The notes: generated by a model from the letters alone, not told the origin. A stretch of DNA of 64,000 bases from Flavobacterium sp. ov086 (GCF_900187965.1 NZ_FZNL01000001.1:434001-498000), one strand, 5' to 3'. Positions 16,433 through 25,552 are shown, counted from the stretch's first letter. Numbers and translations are program-made.

Positions 16433-17980
16433 TTATTTTCCTTCTAATACTACTACTGAGAAAGGAGGAATTATGATTTCTAATTTTCCTTTTTTATTTT
16501 CGAAACCTTTAAAAACTGTTGGTATAATTTTGTTTGGTGTATCAAATGAATTGTAATCTTGCAATTTTGCCGATGTTAAAATGGTTCCTGAAAAGTTTTT
16601 AACACCTAGATCTTTTATATCAATTTCTATCGTGTTTTTGTTTTTTGCGTCAACATTTACTACTGAAATATGAACTAATCCGCTTTTATCTTTTGAAGCT
16701 GATGCTGAAACTGCCGGAAGAGTTTCTCCATTAAAAGTATATAATGGCGACTGAAAACTTACCGGTAATAATTTTGCATCCTGATGAACGTTGTACATTT
16801 TCATTACATGATACGTTGGTGTTGTAATCATTTTTGCTTTATCCGTTAAGATTACAGCTTGCAAAACATTTACACATTGTGCCAGGTTTGCCATACGAAC
16901 TCTGTCAGAGTGATTGTTGAAAATATTTAAAGTTGCTCCGGCTAAAACAGCATCTCTCATCGTGTTTTGTTGGTATAAAAAGCCAGGATTTGTTCCTTGT
17001 TCTACTTCATACCAAGCTCCCCATTCGTCTACAATCATGGCTACTTTTTTCTCTGGATCGTATTTGTCCATAATCGCAGAATGTTTGGTTACCAATTCTT
17101 CCATTTTCAAAGCAGATTGCATGGTATGGAAATATCCGTCTTCGGTAAAGTTTACTCCGTCACCTTTTTTACCCCAATCGATTACGGCATAATGGTGAAC
17201 TCCAACTCCGCCTAACATATTGATTGGAATGTTTTTCATTAAAACTTCTGTCCAGTTATAATCGGCGCTGTTTGATCCGGAAGCGATTCTTGTAATTCCG
17301 CCTGTATTTTCCCAATCAGACATGAAAGTGGCGTATTTGCGGTATTCATTGGCATAATATTCTGCGGTCATATTTCCACCGCATCCCCAAGCTTCATTTC
17401 CAATTCCCCAGAATTTTACTTTCCAAGGTTCTTTTCTTCCGTTCTTTTTACGCAAATCACTCATTGGGCTTTTTCCGCTGAAGTTGGTATATTGAACCCA
17501 ATCAGACAATTCCTGAACGGTTCCGCTTCCAACATTTCCTGATAGATAAGGTTCTGCTCCAAGAAGTTCGCACATATTCAAGAAATCGTGTGTCCCGAAA
17601 CTGTTATCTTCAGTTACGCCGCCCCACCATTTGTTTACAATTGTTGGTCTTTCTTGTTGTGGACCAATTCCGTCTTTCCAGTGGTATGTATCGGCAAAAC
17701 ATCCGCCGGGCCATCTTAAATTTGGAATTTTTAATTCTTTTAAAGCTTTAATAATATCATTTCTAACTCCTTTTGTATTTGGAATTTTTGATGTATCTCC
17801 CACAAAAAAACCTCCATAAATGGAACGTCCTAAATGTTCTGCAAAATGTCCGTAGATATTTTTATTGATTGTTGGTGCATCTGCATTATTTTTTATGGTT
17901 ACTACTGTCACTCCGCCTTGAGCGAAATTAGCCTGACTACAAATGGTAATAAGAAATGTGATTAAAAGTGCTTTTTTCAT
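16433..17980 (-). CDS. GH51 alpha-L-arabinofuranosidase
   Basis: This 515-residue secreted GH51 enzyme has a signal peptide ending near residue 20 (SQANFAQ). Characteristic segments are NIYGHFAEHLGRSIYGG, RWPGGCFADTYHW, the acid/base Glu196 in FWGIGNEAWGCGG and the nucleophile Glu319 in AMIVDEWGAWYEVEQG, followed by a C-terminal beta-sandwich. It has the compact arrangement of bacterial AbfA enzymes, which release arabinose from short arabino-oligosaccharides, except that it carries a signal peptide and would act in the periplasm. It sits within the glycosidase operon, 58 bases from the upstream GH43. Confidence 0.95.
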   Translation of the reverse strand: MKKALLITFLITICSQANFAQGGVTVVTIKNNADAPTINKNIYGHFAEHLGRSIYGGFFVGDTSKIPNTKGVRNDIIKALKELKIPNLRWPGGCFADTYHWKDGIGPQQERPTIVNKWWGGVTEDNSFGTHDFLNMCELLGAEPYLSGNVGSGTVQELSDWVQYTNFSGKSPMSDLRKKNGRKEPWKVKFWGIGNEAWGCGGNMTAEYYANEYRKYATFMSDWENTGGITRIASGSNSADYNWTEVLMKNIPINMLGGVGVHHYAVIDWGKKGDGVNFTEDGYFHTMQSALKMEELVTKHSAIMDKYDPEKKVAMIVDEWGAWYEVEQGTNPGFLYQQNTMRDAVLAGATLNIFNNHSDRVRMANLAQCVNVLQAVILTDKAKMITTPTYHVMKMYNVHQDAKLLPVSFQSPLYTFNGETLPAVSASASKDKSGLVHISVVNVDAKNKNTIEIDIKDLGVKNFSGTILTSAKLQDYNSFDTPNKIIPTVFKGFENKKGKLEIIIPPFSVVVLEGK

Positions 17981-18038
17981 GATATTTATTTAAGTTATAA
18001 AGAGGAAAGCGTTATGAACTTTCCTCTCGATAGTATTT

Positions 18039-19049
18039 TTAATAAGAAAGTGTAGGCCATCCTGATGCCCAGGTAAAATATACAATTTCCAGTTTTGGAT
18101 TTCCGTTATCAGCTCCATCATAATAATGAACTGATCCTTTTTGAGTTCCTGTGATTCGGGATAAATGTCCCGGTCCGATATAATTTCCTTGTGTTGCTAA
18201 AACTGTTGTTCCGCCACCGCTTTTTAGATTAACTCCGTTTTTGTCTGTAAATGGTCCAAACGGACTTGTTGAACGACCAACTACTATATAATAGGTACTG
18301 TTTACGCCGTTGCAGCAATTGCCACGGTTTACGAACATATAATAATAACTTCCTTCTTTGATTAAACATGGAGCTTCCCAACTTGCGCTGCTTCCGCCGG
18401 CTACGATTGTTTTACTTCCTGTTGTTTTTCCTGTTGAAGGATTAATCTGGATTACTCCAATTCCGGCATGCCAGGAACCATAAGCCATATAAACATTGCT
18501 TCCGTCGACTAATATAGAAGGGTCAATTGCGTTTACATCTGAAGATGAAGACGAAGAAACGACAACGCCTCGATCTGTCCAGGTTGTTCCGGCACTTTGC
18601 GAAATTGCCGACGTAGTTACCAACCCAATTGCAGAAGTTGCTGAACCAAAAGTGGAACAAGAATAATACATGTTCCATCTGTTGTTGAACCAAGCTACAT
18701 CCGGCGCCCAAAATGTTTGAGTGAATCCCGGTACATATCCTGAAATCCAACTTGGAGTAGACGTGAATACTGATGTTCCCCAAGTCCAGTTTACTAAATT
18801 TGTTGAATAAGTCATTGGGATATTATCGCCTGTTGTGAAAACATAATAGTTTACTCCGCTTTTTACAATCGTACTTGGATCGTGAGAAGGGACAGTTCCG
18901 GTAACCGTTTTTGCTGTTGAAATTTTTGTTTGAGAATTTTGAGTTCCTGCAACCGCGGCTGCATCCTGTGATGAAGGATTTATGACATCTTCATTTTGAC
19001 AACTTACTAATAATACTGCTAATAAAACCAAACTTGTAATTGTTTTCAT
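18039..19049 (-). CDS. GH43 arabinanase-like lipoprotein
   Basis: This 336-residue lipoprotein (Cys17, LLAVLLVSC) has a Ser/Thr-rich linker to about residue 50 and a single GH43 domain. Catalytic residues are Asp57 (PSHDPSTIV), Asp176 (NAIDPSILV) and Glu225 (SWEAPCLIK). The segment VNRGNCCNGVNSTYYIVVGRS parallels that in the GH43 at 12456-13439, placing both near the arabinanases. It is the first enzyme gene after susC-susD, separated from susD by two hairpin repeats, and is a good candidate for the surface enzyme that makes the first cuts in arabinan. The linker fits surface display. Confidence 0.9.
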   Translation of the reverse strand: MKTITSLVLLAVLLVSCQNEDVINPSSQDAAAVAGTQNSQTKISTAKTVTGTVPSHDPSTIVKSGVNYYVFTTGDNIPMTYSTNLVNWTWGTSVFTSTPSWISGYVPGFTQTFWAPDVAWFNNRWNMYYSCSTFGSATSAIGLVTTSAISQSAGTTWTDRGVVVSSSSSSDVNAIDPSILVDGSNVYMAYGSWHAGIGVIQINPSTGKTTGSKTIVAGGSSASWEAPCLIKEGSYYYMFVNRGNCCNGVNSTYYIVVGRSTSPFGPFTDKNGVNLKSGGGTTVLATQGNYIGPGHLSRITGTQKGSVHYYDGADNGNPKLEIVYFTWASGWPTLSY

Positions 19050-19118
19050 TTTGTTATAATTTTTAGTTACTGTTTTAATTATTATCTCAATGCAATCTCA
19101 TTTTGTTTTTTAAGATAA

Positions 19119-19152
19119 TATCATGTGAAAACTTTTACATCTTCACATGATA
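19119..19152. repeat. Perfect 11-bp-stem hairpin after susD
   Basis: TATCATGTGAA (19119-19129) pairs exactly with TTCACATGATA (19142-19152) across a 12-base loop, in the gap between susD and the first GH43 gene. There is no T-run, so a complete terminator is not shown. It may stabilise the susCD transcript end or weaken read-through. Confidence 0.7.
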
Positions 19153-19178
19153 CTAAATATTCTAACTAATTCAAATAA

Positions 19179-19233
19179 AGTCGCAGTTTTCGGTCACAGT
19201 TTATACTGAGACTGGGACTGAAAACTGTGACTT
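19179..19233. repeat. Inverted repeat, CAGTTTTC-GGTC family
   Basis: Arms at about 19178-19195 and 19216-19233 pair at 16 of 18 positions and are rich in ACTG words. It lies immediately before the susD stop codon as read on +, that is, directly downstream of susD, and forms a second large hairpin in the same gap. Confidence 0.65.
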
Positions 19234-19238
19234 AAAAC

Positions 19239-20801
19239 TTAATAACTATCATTTTGAACAGTTCCCGGATTATTGTCCTTTTCTAATTGTGGAATTGGAT
19301 AATATTCTCTTCCTGGCGTGTACGAATTAAACTCGGCATCTCTTGCTTTTAGCCAAGCTAATTTTGTAGCATTCTGCAACCATCCCCAACGACGAATATC
19401 ATCAAAACGGTGTCCTTCAAGTGGGAATTCCAAGAATCTTTCGTGACCAATTTGTTCTCTCATTTGATCTTGCGTCATTCCTGGTTTTGTTGTTGCTAAA
19501 TCTGGTAATCCAACTCTGTTTCTTACCATTTGAATGTATCCATATGCTCCGGGAGTATCTCCTGTTTCATTTAAACATTCGGCATACATTAAAAGAATAT
19601 CTGCATATCTTAATAAACGCTCGTTAATTCCGGAACGCCAATCCATTTCATCTGCAAATTCTCCATCTGAATTTTGATATTTTCTACAAAATATATCATT
19701 CAAATCAGCTGTACTTTTTGCATAATAGGTTGCAAAATCCTGTCCATACAATTGCATTCCGCCTGGTTTATTGTAAAATATTGTGGCATCTAAACGCGGA
19801 TCCAGATCTCCTGTTTTTGTTTTTTCATCATGAAATTCATTGAATAATGCAATTGAAGGTTGTACGTCCGTCCATCCAAAACCTCTTGGTGCATAAGTGA
19901 TAGCACGCGCTGAAGTTTTTCCCCAATTTGAAGCCGGAATACCTCCCCAACCTAATGCAACACCTCCAGCCTCTCTGCTCATTTGTACTTCAAAAAGTGA
20001 CTCTGAATTATTTTCATTAGTGGTAGTAAAATTATCGCGATAGTTTGATACTAACGAATAAACACCTAAGTCAATAACTTGTCTGAAAGTAGCTTTGGCT
20101 TTATCAAAATCCTTAGTAAACAAATAAGCTTTTCCCAAGTACCCAAGAGCCGCTCCTTTTGTTGCGCGTCCTGCCGCTCCGTTATCTAAACCTGAAACAC
20201 TAGCGTATGAAATTGGTAATAACTGAGAGGCAGCTGTAAAATCTGCAATGACTTGTGCCCAACCTTCTGCTTCAGTTTTCTGTGGATATTTAACCGCTAT
20301 GTTTGTTGGAACCGGCACGTTTTTAAACATGTTTACTGCATGAAATAAGTAAAGTCCTCTCAAAAAATAAGCCTGACCTAAAATTCTGTTTTTTAATGCC
20401 GCATTAGTCATTTCGATATTTGGAACATTTGCCAAAACTTGATTAGCACGGTAGATTCCCTGATAATAGGTTTCGTAAGCCCAGCCGTAAATTGCCGCAT
20501 CCGCAACATTTGAGTTGAAATGCCCAACATTATACATCGATGGCCATGGACTATTGGTACGGCTATCATCAGATCTTGCATCTAGCAATAAAGGCGTACT
20601 ACGCATATAAGTACCATCTGTTATTAAACTACTGTAAACCGCGTTTATACCTGCAATCGCGTCCTGATCTGTTTTCCAAAATGATAATGCCGTTTCAACA
20701 TTTGGATCAACCTGAAGTAAATCTTCATTATCAACACAACTTGTCGTTAACACGGTTACTGAAAAGAAAACCGTTATATAGTTAAATATTTTATATTTCA
20801 T
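19239..20801 (-). CDS. susD: SusD/RagB family glycan-binding outer membrane lipoprotein
   Basis: This 520-residue lipoprotein (Cys22 in VTVLTTSC) has the SusD layout: an N-terminal region with LLQVDPNVETALSFWKTDQDAIAGINAVYSSL, TPR-like helices (ILGQAYFLRGLYLFHAVNMFKN), and the conserved C-terminal ERFLEFPLEGHRFDDIRRWG. SusD proteins sit on the cell surface as a lid over the SusC barrel and capture oligosaccharides. Placed 32 bases after susC and before four GH43 genes, it most likely binds arabinan fragments. No SusE-like extra binding protein follows. Confidence 0.95.
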   Translation of the reverse strand: MKYKIFNYITVFFSVTVLTTSCVDNEDLLQVDPNVETALSFWKTDQDAIAGINAVYSSLITDGTYMRSTPLLLDARSDDSRTNSPWPSMYNVGHFNSNVADAAIYGWAYETYYQGIYRANQVLANVPNIEMTNAALKNRILGQAYFLRGLYLFHAVNMFKNVPVPTNIAVKYPQKTEAEGWAQVIADFTAASQLLPISYASVSGLDNGAAGRATKGAALGYLGKAYLFTKDFDKAKATFRQVIDLGVYSLVSNYRDNFTTTNENNSESLFEVQMSREAGGVALGWGGIPASNWGKTSARAITYAPRGFGWTDVQPSIALFNEFHDEKTKTGDLDPRLDATIFYNKPGGMQLYGQDFATYYAKSTADLNDIFCRKYQNSDGEFADEMDWRSGINERLLRYADILLMYAECLNETGDTPGAYGYIQMVRNRVGLPDLATTKPGMTQDQMREQIGHERFLEFPLEGHRFDDIRRWGWLQNATKLAWLKARDAEFNSYTPGREYYPIPQLEKDNNPGTVQNDSY

Positions 20802-20832
20802 TTTAATACGTTTTTAATTGGTTAGGCTAGTT

Positions 20833-23800
20833 TTAAAAATTTACTTCAACACCCATAGAAATTGTTCTGGGATTAGGAAAAGATCCTGCATCGTATCCTC
20901 TTGAAAATAATCCATCATTGTAATTAAAATCCGGATCGTACCCTTTGTATTTACTAATGATTAGTAAATTTTGCCCATTAACAAATATTTTAGCTTTCTG
21001 AATAAAAGTATCTTTAGGAACTGGAATTAAAAACCCTATTTCTAATGTTTGCAATTTGATATAATCGCCACTTTCAATAAATCTGTTAGAATCTCTTGCG
21101 TTTGCATTTGGATCTCCAATAATCGGACGTGGCACATCTGTGTTTGTATTTGTCGGGGTCCAATAATTCAATGCATCAACGCTGCTGTTTCCGTATTGTT
21201 CTGTCATTAAATTGCGGTACAATCCGTTGAATACCTTGTTTCCTCCGCTTCCCTGCCAAAACATAGAGAAATCAAAGTTTTTGTAATTAGCACTAAAATT
21301 AAATCCGTAACTGTATTTTGGAATGGCAACTCCCTGAAAAGTTCTGTCTGCATCTGTAATTTTTCCATCACCATTTATATCCTTGAATTTGATATCTCCC
21401 ACACCTGCATTCGTTTGTGTTGGTGAAGCTGCTAAATCAGCCGCATTCTGAAAAATTCCTGCTGTTTCATAAGCGAAAAGTTCACCAATAGATCTTCCCA
21501 CTTCTGTTTTTGACGCTGCTCCATAAATAGGATTTCCGTCTAAACCAATTTGTAGAACCTTATTTTTTAAGGTTCCTAAATTAGCCGAAATGTTATATTT
21601 AAACTTGTGGCGATTGTTGTTATAACTTGCTGTAAATTCTAAACCGCTATTTCTAACTGCTCCGGCATTTGTTACAACACTTGCAGGAAAGGCTCCCGTT
21701 GAAAAAGGCAAGGGAACTCCAATTAGTAAATCTGTTGATTTTTTTTGATAATATTCTGCTGTAACCTGTAAGTCATTATTAAGAAACCCTAACTCAAGAG
21801 CGACATTCGAAGTCGAAGTTTCTTCCCAGTGAACATTTGGATCAACGGCACTAATTACTGTAGTTCCAGGCGCTAATTTATTATTAAAATCGTATCCTGC
21901 AAAAGCATTAATAGTTGGGGAATAGCCATAAACACCAATCGTATTATTACCCAAAATACCATAACCTCCTCTAACTTTAATAGTATTCCACCATTCCGGT
22001 AAGTGAATAAACTTTTCGTTACTCACTTTCCATGCTCCTGAAAAAGAGTAGAAATTACCTGTATTATTCTCTTCACTAAAAAGTGATGTTTTATCTTGTC
22101 TGAAGTTTCCAGTAATAAAATAACGATCATCGTAAGAATAATTTAATCGGCTTAAATACGAAATATTCGTAATCGTACTTTTATATTCTCCTCCATCTCT
22201 TGAATCAGCATATTGAAGTTGACTGATCTCTCCCGGTGTATAGCCAACACCCTTACTCCATTGTTTATAAAAATCCTTTTTCTCTTGAATCCACCCACCT
22301 AGAGCATCAATTTTATGTTTTCCAAGCGAAACTTCATACGTCAATAAGTTATTCAGGAATGTTCTTGTTTGATTTCCTGTTTCAAGATCTAATGCAGACT
22401 TATCATTCGTGGTAATATAGTACCATCCTAAATTGCTTGGTGGATTAAATTTTCTATTTTGCCAATCTAATCTGTCATAACTTACATCTAGTTTATATTT
22501 AAGTCCTTTAACGATTTCAAGTTCTCCCCAGATGTCTCCAATGAAACGATTTCTTTTTCCGTTATTAGTTATTAAATTATTAAACCCAATTACGTTCATC
22601 GAAATAGCTCTTTGAGTTAAAACATCCGTACCTCCATAACCACCAAGTTTGCTGGGATCATAAACTGGCATTGTAGGAATTGCACCTAACAAATCAACAA
22701 TGGCTGATTGTCCTGCATTATATTCGTTGAAATTCTCTTTATCAGATTGTGTATAACCTATTTTAGAACCGTATTTAAATTTTCCTTTTTTACCATATAA
22801 ATTTAAATTGGTCGACAATCTTTCATAATCCTGAGGAGAGTTTAAGTAGCTTGTATTTTTAAAATAATCTACATTCATATTGTATCCTAAATTTTCAGCT
22901 CCTCCATTAAGGGTAAGCGAATGATTTTGGACAATCCCAGTTTGAAAAGCTTCTTTTTGCCAATCTGTATTTACATTTTTTATATAAGAAGTACTCGTTG
23001 GGTCATTTCCGGGAGCCACCGTTAATCCGGCATTTAGTTCGGCAGCAGTTGTAATTTTCTGGTATCCAACTCTATCAGTCAAGTCCCATGTTTTAGCTAC
23101 ATTCTGCAGTCCTACCAGTGACTTATATTTAATATCTAATTTACCGTTTTTACCTTTTTTAGTAGTAATAATAACCACTCCATTAGCTCCTTGCACACCA
23201 TAAATAGCGGCTGAAGAGGCATCTTTTAAAACCTGCATTGATTCTATATCTCCAGGCGCAAAATCATTCGGACTATCCACAATCATTCCGTCAATAACAA
23301 AAAGAGGATTGTTATTTGTAAATGAATTTATCCCTCTGATTTTTACATTTACAAAACCTCCCGGTTCTCCTGACGATTGCATTGTAACACCAGCAACCTG
23401 CCCCTGAAGCATTTTTGCAGGATCATAGGTAATCGTTTTCTTAGCCGATTCCATATCTACAACACTAATAGATCCTGTCAGATTCGATTTCTTTTGCGTA
23501 CCGTATCCTACAACAACTACTTCATTTAGTTTATTAGTATCCTCACTTAATGCAGCGTCGACCTTCGATTGATTTCCTACTGCTAATTCTTTATTTTGAA
23601 ATCCTATAAATGAAAAGATTAATACATCATTTGGAGATGCTTTAATCGAATATTCTCCATCAAAACCAGTTACTGCAACTGTTTTTGTTCCCTTTATTAT
23701 AATATTAACTCCCGGCAAAGGCAATTTGTCTGATGCCGAGGTAACAACTCCACTAATCACTTTGCCTTGAGCCGACATTTGATTAGCAGAAAATAGTAGC

Positions 23801-23877
23801 ATTAGTAATGCTAAAAGCCATTCTTTTTTTGGCAATAAAAAATTGCAATAAAGAAATAATCGTTGGTTTGTTATCAT
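20833..23877 (-). CDS. susC: SusC/RagA family TonB-dependent outer membrane transporter
   Basis: This 1014-residue protein has a signal peptide (cleavage near residue 36, NQMSAQG), an N-terminal carboxypeptidase-regulatory-like domain (VISGVVTSASDKLPLPGVNI), a TonB-box-like EVVVVGYGTQKK, the plug domain (MLQGQVAGVTMQSSGEPGG, VLKDASSAAIYG) and a 22-strand barrel ending in Phe (ISMGVEVNF). It imports oligosaccharides through the outer membrane with energy from TonB. It is the first gene of the arabinan locus. Its upstream region has a likely promoter at 23932-23964 and AraR-type palindromes at 23912, 24011 and 24076, so arabinose probably induces it. Confidence 0.96.
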   Translation of the reverse strand: MITNQRLFLYCNFLLPKKEWLLALLMLLFSANQMSAQGKVISGVVTSASDKLPLPGVNIIIKGTKTVAVTGFDGEYSIKASPNDVLIFSFIGFQNKELAVGNQSKVDAALSEDTNKLNEVVVVGYGTQKKSNLTGSISVVDMESAKKTITYDPAKMLQGQVAGVTMQSSGEPGGFVNVKIRGINSFTNNNPLFVIDGMIVDSPNDFAPGDIESMQVLKDASSAAIYGVQGANGVVIITTKKGKNGKLDIKYKSLVGLQNVAKTWDLTDRVGYQKITTAAELNAGLTVAPGNDPTSTSYIKNVNTDWQKEAFQTGIVQNHSLTLNGGAENLGYNMNVDYFKNTSYLNSPQDYERLSTNLNLYGKKGKFKYGSKIGYTQSDKENFNEYNAGQSAIVDLLGAIPTMPVYDPSKLGGYGGTDVLTQRAISMNVIGFNNLITNNGKRNRFIGDIWGELEIVKGLKYKLDVSYDRLDWQNRKFNPPSNLGWYYITTNDKSALDLETGNQTRTFLNNLLTYEVSLGKHKIDALGGWIQEKKDFYKQWSKGVGYTPGEISQLQYADSRDGGEYKSTITNISYLSRLNYSYDDRYFITGNFRQDKTSLFSEENNTGNFYSFSGAWKVSNEKFIHLPEWWNTIKVRGGYGILGNNTIGVYGYSPTINAFAGYDFNNKLAPGTTVISAVDPNVHWEETSTSNVALELGFLNNDLQVTAEYYQKKSTDLLIGVPLPFSTGAFPASVVTNAGAVRNSGLEFTASYNNNRHKFKYNISANLGTLKNKVLQIGLDGNPIYGAASKTEVGRSIGELFAYETAGIFQNAADLAASPTQTNAGVGDIKFKDINGDGKITDADRTFQGVAIPKYSYGFNFSANYKNFDFSMFWQGSGGNKVFNGLYRNLMTEQYGNSSVDALNYWTPTNTNTDVPRPIIGDPNANARDSNRFIESGDYIKLQTLEIGFLIPVPKDTFIQKAKIFVNGQNLLIISKYKGYDPDFNYNDGLFSRGYDAGSFPNPRTISMGVEVNF

Positions 23878-23911
23878 ACTGGTTTATTTAAGTTGGTTAG
23901 TGTATAATTAT

Positions 23912-23930
23912 AAGTGTTGATTTTACATTT
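23912..23930. promoter_or_regulatory. Predicted AraR operator before susC
   Basis: AAGTGT, 7 bases, ACATTT: inverted half-sites with one mismatch. It lies directly downstream of the predicted susC -7 box, over the likely transcription start, as expected for a repressor site. Confidence 0.7.
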
Positions 23931-23931
23931 G

Positions 23932-23964
23932 TAAATTTAACTAAAAAAAAGCCTTAAAAACAAA
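23932..23964 (-). promoter_or_regulatory. Possible susC promoter
   Basis: On the minus strand TTTG (23961-23964) is followed after 21 bases by TAAATTTA (23932-23939), one base from the TAnnTTTG consensus. It is the best candidate close to susC. AT-rich context makes chance matches likely. Confidence 0.4.
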
Positions 23965-24010
23965 TTAATATGGCAAAAAAAAGCCTCAAAAAAAATGCAT
24001 CCCGTAAATT

Positions 24011-24029
24011 AAGTGTGAAAACAACATTT
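24011..24029. promoter_or_regulatory. Predicted AraR operator, second site in the susC-araR gap
   Basis: AAGTGT, 7 bases, ACATTT. It lies in the 568-base gap between the divergent susC and araR genes, which has no coding frame but holds four such sites plus a 13-bp direct repeat (TCAAAAAAGTTAG at 24118 and 24146). Confidence 0.65.
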
Positions 24030-24075
24030 AAAAATTAATGTTTTTTTCAAAAAAATAGCCTTTTTTGAATGTAAT

Positions 24076-24094
24076 TTGTGTATAATCAACACTT
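24076..24094. promoter_or_regulatory. Predicted AraR operator, weaker third site
   Basis: TTGTGT, 7 bases, ACACTT: one half-site is perfect, the other matches at 4 of 6 positions. It is 65 bases from the site at 24011, about six helical turns, which could allow cooperative binding. Confidence 0.45.
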
Positions 24095-24371
24095 TTAGCA
24101 AAAAAGCAACTTTTTAATCAAAAAAGTTAGCTTTCGAAAAAAAAATCAAAAAAGTTAGAAATGAAGACTTTAATGGCTATTTTACTACCAAAAAAAGAAT
24201 CATATTGTAAAAAAAATCTTGTTTACACTGCTAAATTTTGACTCTGATTTTATCTTTTATTATAAAAAACAACTTAATTTCGTCTCGAAAACGATTGAAA
24301 AGAGAAAAATTGAGACTTTCCCCCAATGAAAAACTACTTTCTTTAACACTAATTTATCTCTTCATTAACTT

Positions 24372-24390
24372 AAGTGTACAATGTACATTA
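24372..24390. promoter_or_regulatory. Predicted AraR operator before araR
   Basis: AAGTGT, 7 bases, ACATTA; the core also contains GTACAATGTAC, extending the symmetry. It lies 55 bases before the araR start and upstream of a -7-like TATATTTA at 24421-24428. It could mediate autoregulation. Confidence 0.7.
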
Positions 24391-24445
24391 ATAAAATTAT
24401 GATACGAATTAGGAAGTTTATATATTTACCAATAAAAACAAACAT

Positions 24446-25135
24446 ATGCTAAACAGTTATAGCTCTGCAGACAAAGCTTTATTAGCAGTAGATTGCATCA
24501 TCTTTGGATTCAACAATGAAGGTTTAAAAATACTTTTGATCAAAAGAGATTTTGAACCCGAAAAAGGAAAATGGTCCTTAATTGGTGGTTTCTTAAAACG
24601 TGATGAAGTATTAGATAATGCTGCTATCAGAATTTTGAATACGTATACAGGTTTGAACGATATTTACATGGAGCAGTTATATGCTTACAGCGAAATTGAT
24701 CGTGATCCTGTCGAAAGAACCATTTCGGTGTCTTATTATGCTTTGATTAATATCGAAAACCATAATGCCGAACTAATTAAAAATTATCACGCACAATGGT
24801 TTAGTGTTGCCGATGCACCAAACTTAATTTTTGACCATAACGAAATGGTCGATCATGCCATTCGAAGATTACGCTACAGAACTTCAATAAAACCTATTGG
24901 ATTTGAGTTGTTGCCGGAGAAATTTACAATGCGTCAATTATTAGAATTATATGAAGCAATTTTAAGTAAGGAATTAGACAAAAGAAACTTTATCAGTAAA
25001 ATTAACTCTTTAGAAATTCTGAATAAACTGGAGGAAAAAGACATGCAATCTTCCAGAAAAGGATCTTATTTGTATACTTTCAATAAAGAAAAATACGAAG
25101 AGAAATTACTGAATGATTTCGTATTGAATTTGTAA
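24446..25135 (+). CDS. araR: Nudix-type transcriptional regulator of arabinose use (AraR)
   Basis: This 229-residue protein has an N-terminal Nudix fold (about residues 10-140) and a C-terminal winged-helix region (about 150-229, FTMRQLLELYEAIL). The Nudix box GX5EX7REUXEEXGU is broken: Gly48, Glu54, Arg62 and Gly69 remain, but the three metal-binding glutamates after Arg62 are Ile63, Thr66 and Tyr67. It should therefore bind a ligand, not hydrolyse nucleotides. This is the NrtR-like design; from memory, Bacteroides thetaiotaomicron AraR is such a Nudix repressor that senses L-arabinose. Its divergent position to susC and the shared palindromes support that role here. It ends at a clean terminator. 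Confidence 0.88.
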   Translation: MLNSYSSADKALLAVDCIIFGFNNEGLKILLIKRDFEPEKGKWSLIGGFLKRDEVLDNAAIRILNTYTGLNDIYMEQLYAYSEIDRDPVERTISVSYYALINIENHNAELIKNYHAQWFSVADAPNLIFDHNEMVDHAIRRLRYRTSIKPIGFELLPEKFTMRQLLELYEAILSKELDKRNFISKINSLEILNKLEEKDMQSSRKGSYLYTFNKEKYEEKLLNDFVLNL

Positions 25136-25208
25136 TTAAAATTTAGCTCACGTATTTTACGGATAAAACGGGCTTACACTGATTTTTTTACTGGAAAAGT
25201 CTATAATT

Positions 25209-25267
25209 TTTCACGCAGATTTTTTTTATCATTAGATCTGCTAAAATCAGCCAAAATTTGCGTGAAA
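25209..25267. repeat. Inverted repeat, CGCAGATTT family
   Basis: TTTCACGCAGATTT (25209-25222) pairs with AAATTTGCGTGAAA (25254-25267) with one mismatch. It is part of a 417-base gap without genes (25136-25552) that also holds a terminator and another repeat. Confidence 0.7.
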
Positions 25268-25280
25268 CTTTTAAAATAAC

Positions 25281-25316
25281 AAAACCCTGAGAGCCACAAA
25301 CTCTCAGGGTTTTTTC
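25281..25316 (+). terminator. Intrinsic terminator after araR
   Basis: AAACCCTGAGAG and CTCTCAGGGTTT form a perfect 12-bp stem around a 7-base loop, followed by TTTTTT. It is located about 145 bases past the araR stop. Confidence 0.9.
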
Positions 25317-25414
25317 TTCAATAAAACTACTATTAAAAAACTAAACAAATTATTCTTGTTTGAGATTTTGCCACTCCCGATAGCTATTGGGATAAAGGAT
25401 TAAAAAGATTTCTT

Positions 25415-25500
25415 TTGCCACGAATTTCACAAATTTTCACAAATTAAATGGACTTAATAAGCGAATTAAAATTCGCGTGAATTCGTGAAATTCTTGGCAA
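25415..25500. repeat. Inverted repeat, GCCACGAATTTCAC family
   Basis: Arms of 21 bases at 25415-25435 and 25480-25500 pair at 19 of 21 positions. The same words occur at 44814-44926 and 63208-63268. It lies downstream of the transaldolase gene on the minus strand. Confidence 0.75.
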
Positions 25501-25552
25501 CTTTTTTTAAAATCATTTTAATCTGTGTGATCTGTGGCTTAAAAATTATAAT

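Noticed and set aside
24118..24158. 13-bp direct repeat TCAAAAAAGTTAG as a second operator type
   Set aside because: It is very AT-rich with no matching copy near other regulated genes seen; chance in an A-run region is likely.
24439..24446. TATGTTTG on the minus strand as the susC promoter
   Set aside because: It overlaps the araR start codon and would give a leader over 550 bases; a nearer candidate exists at 23932-23964.
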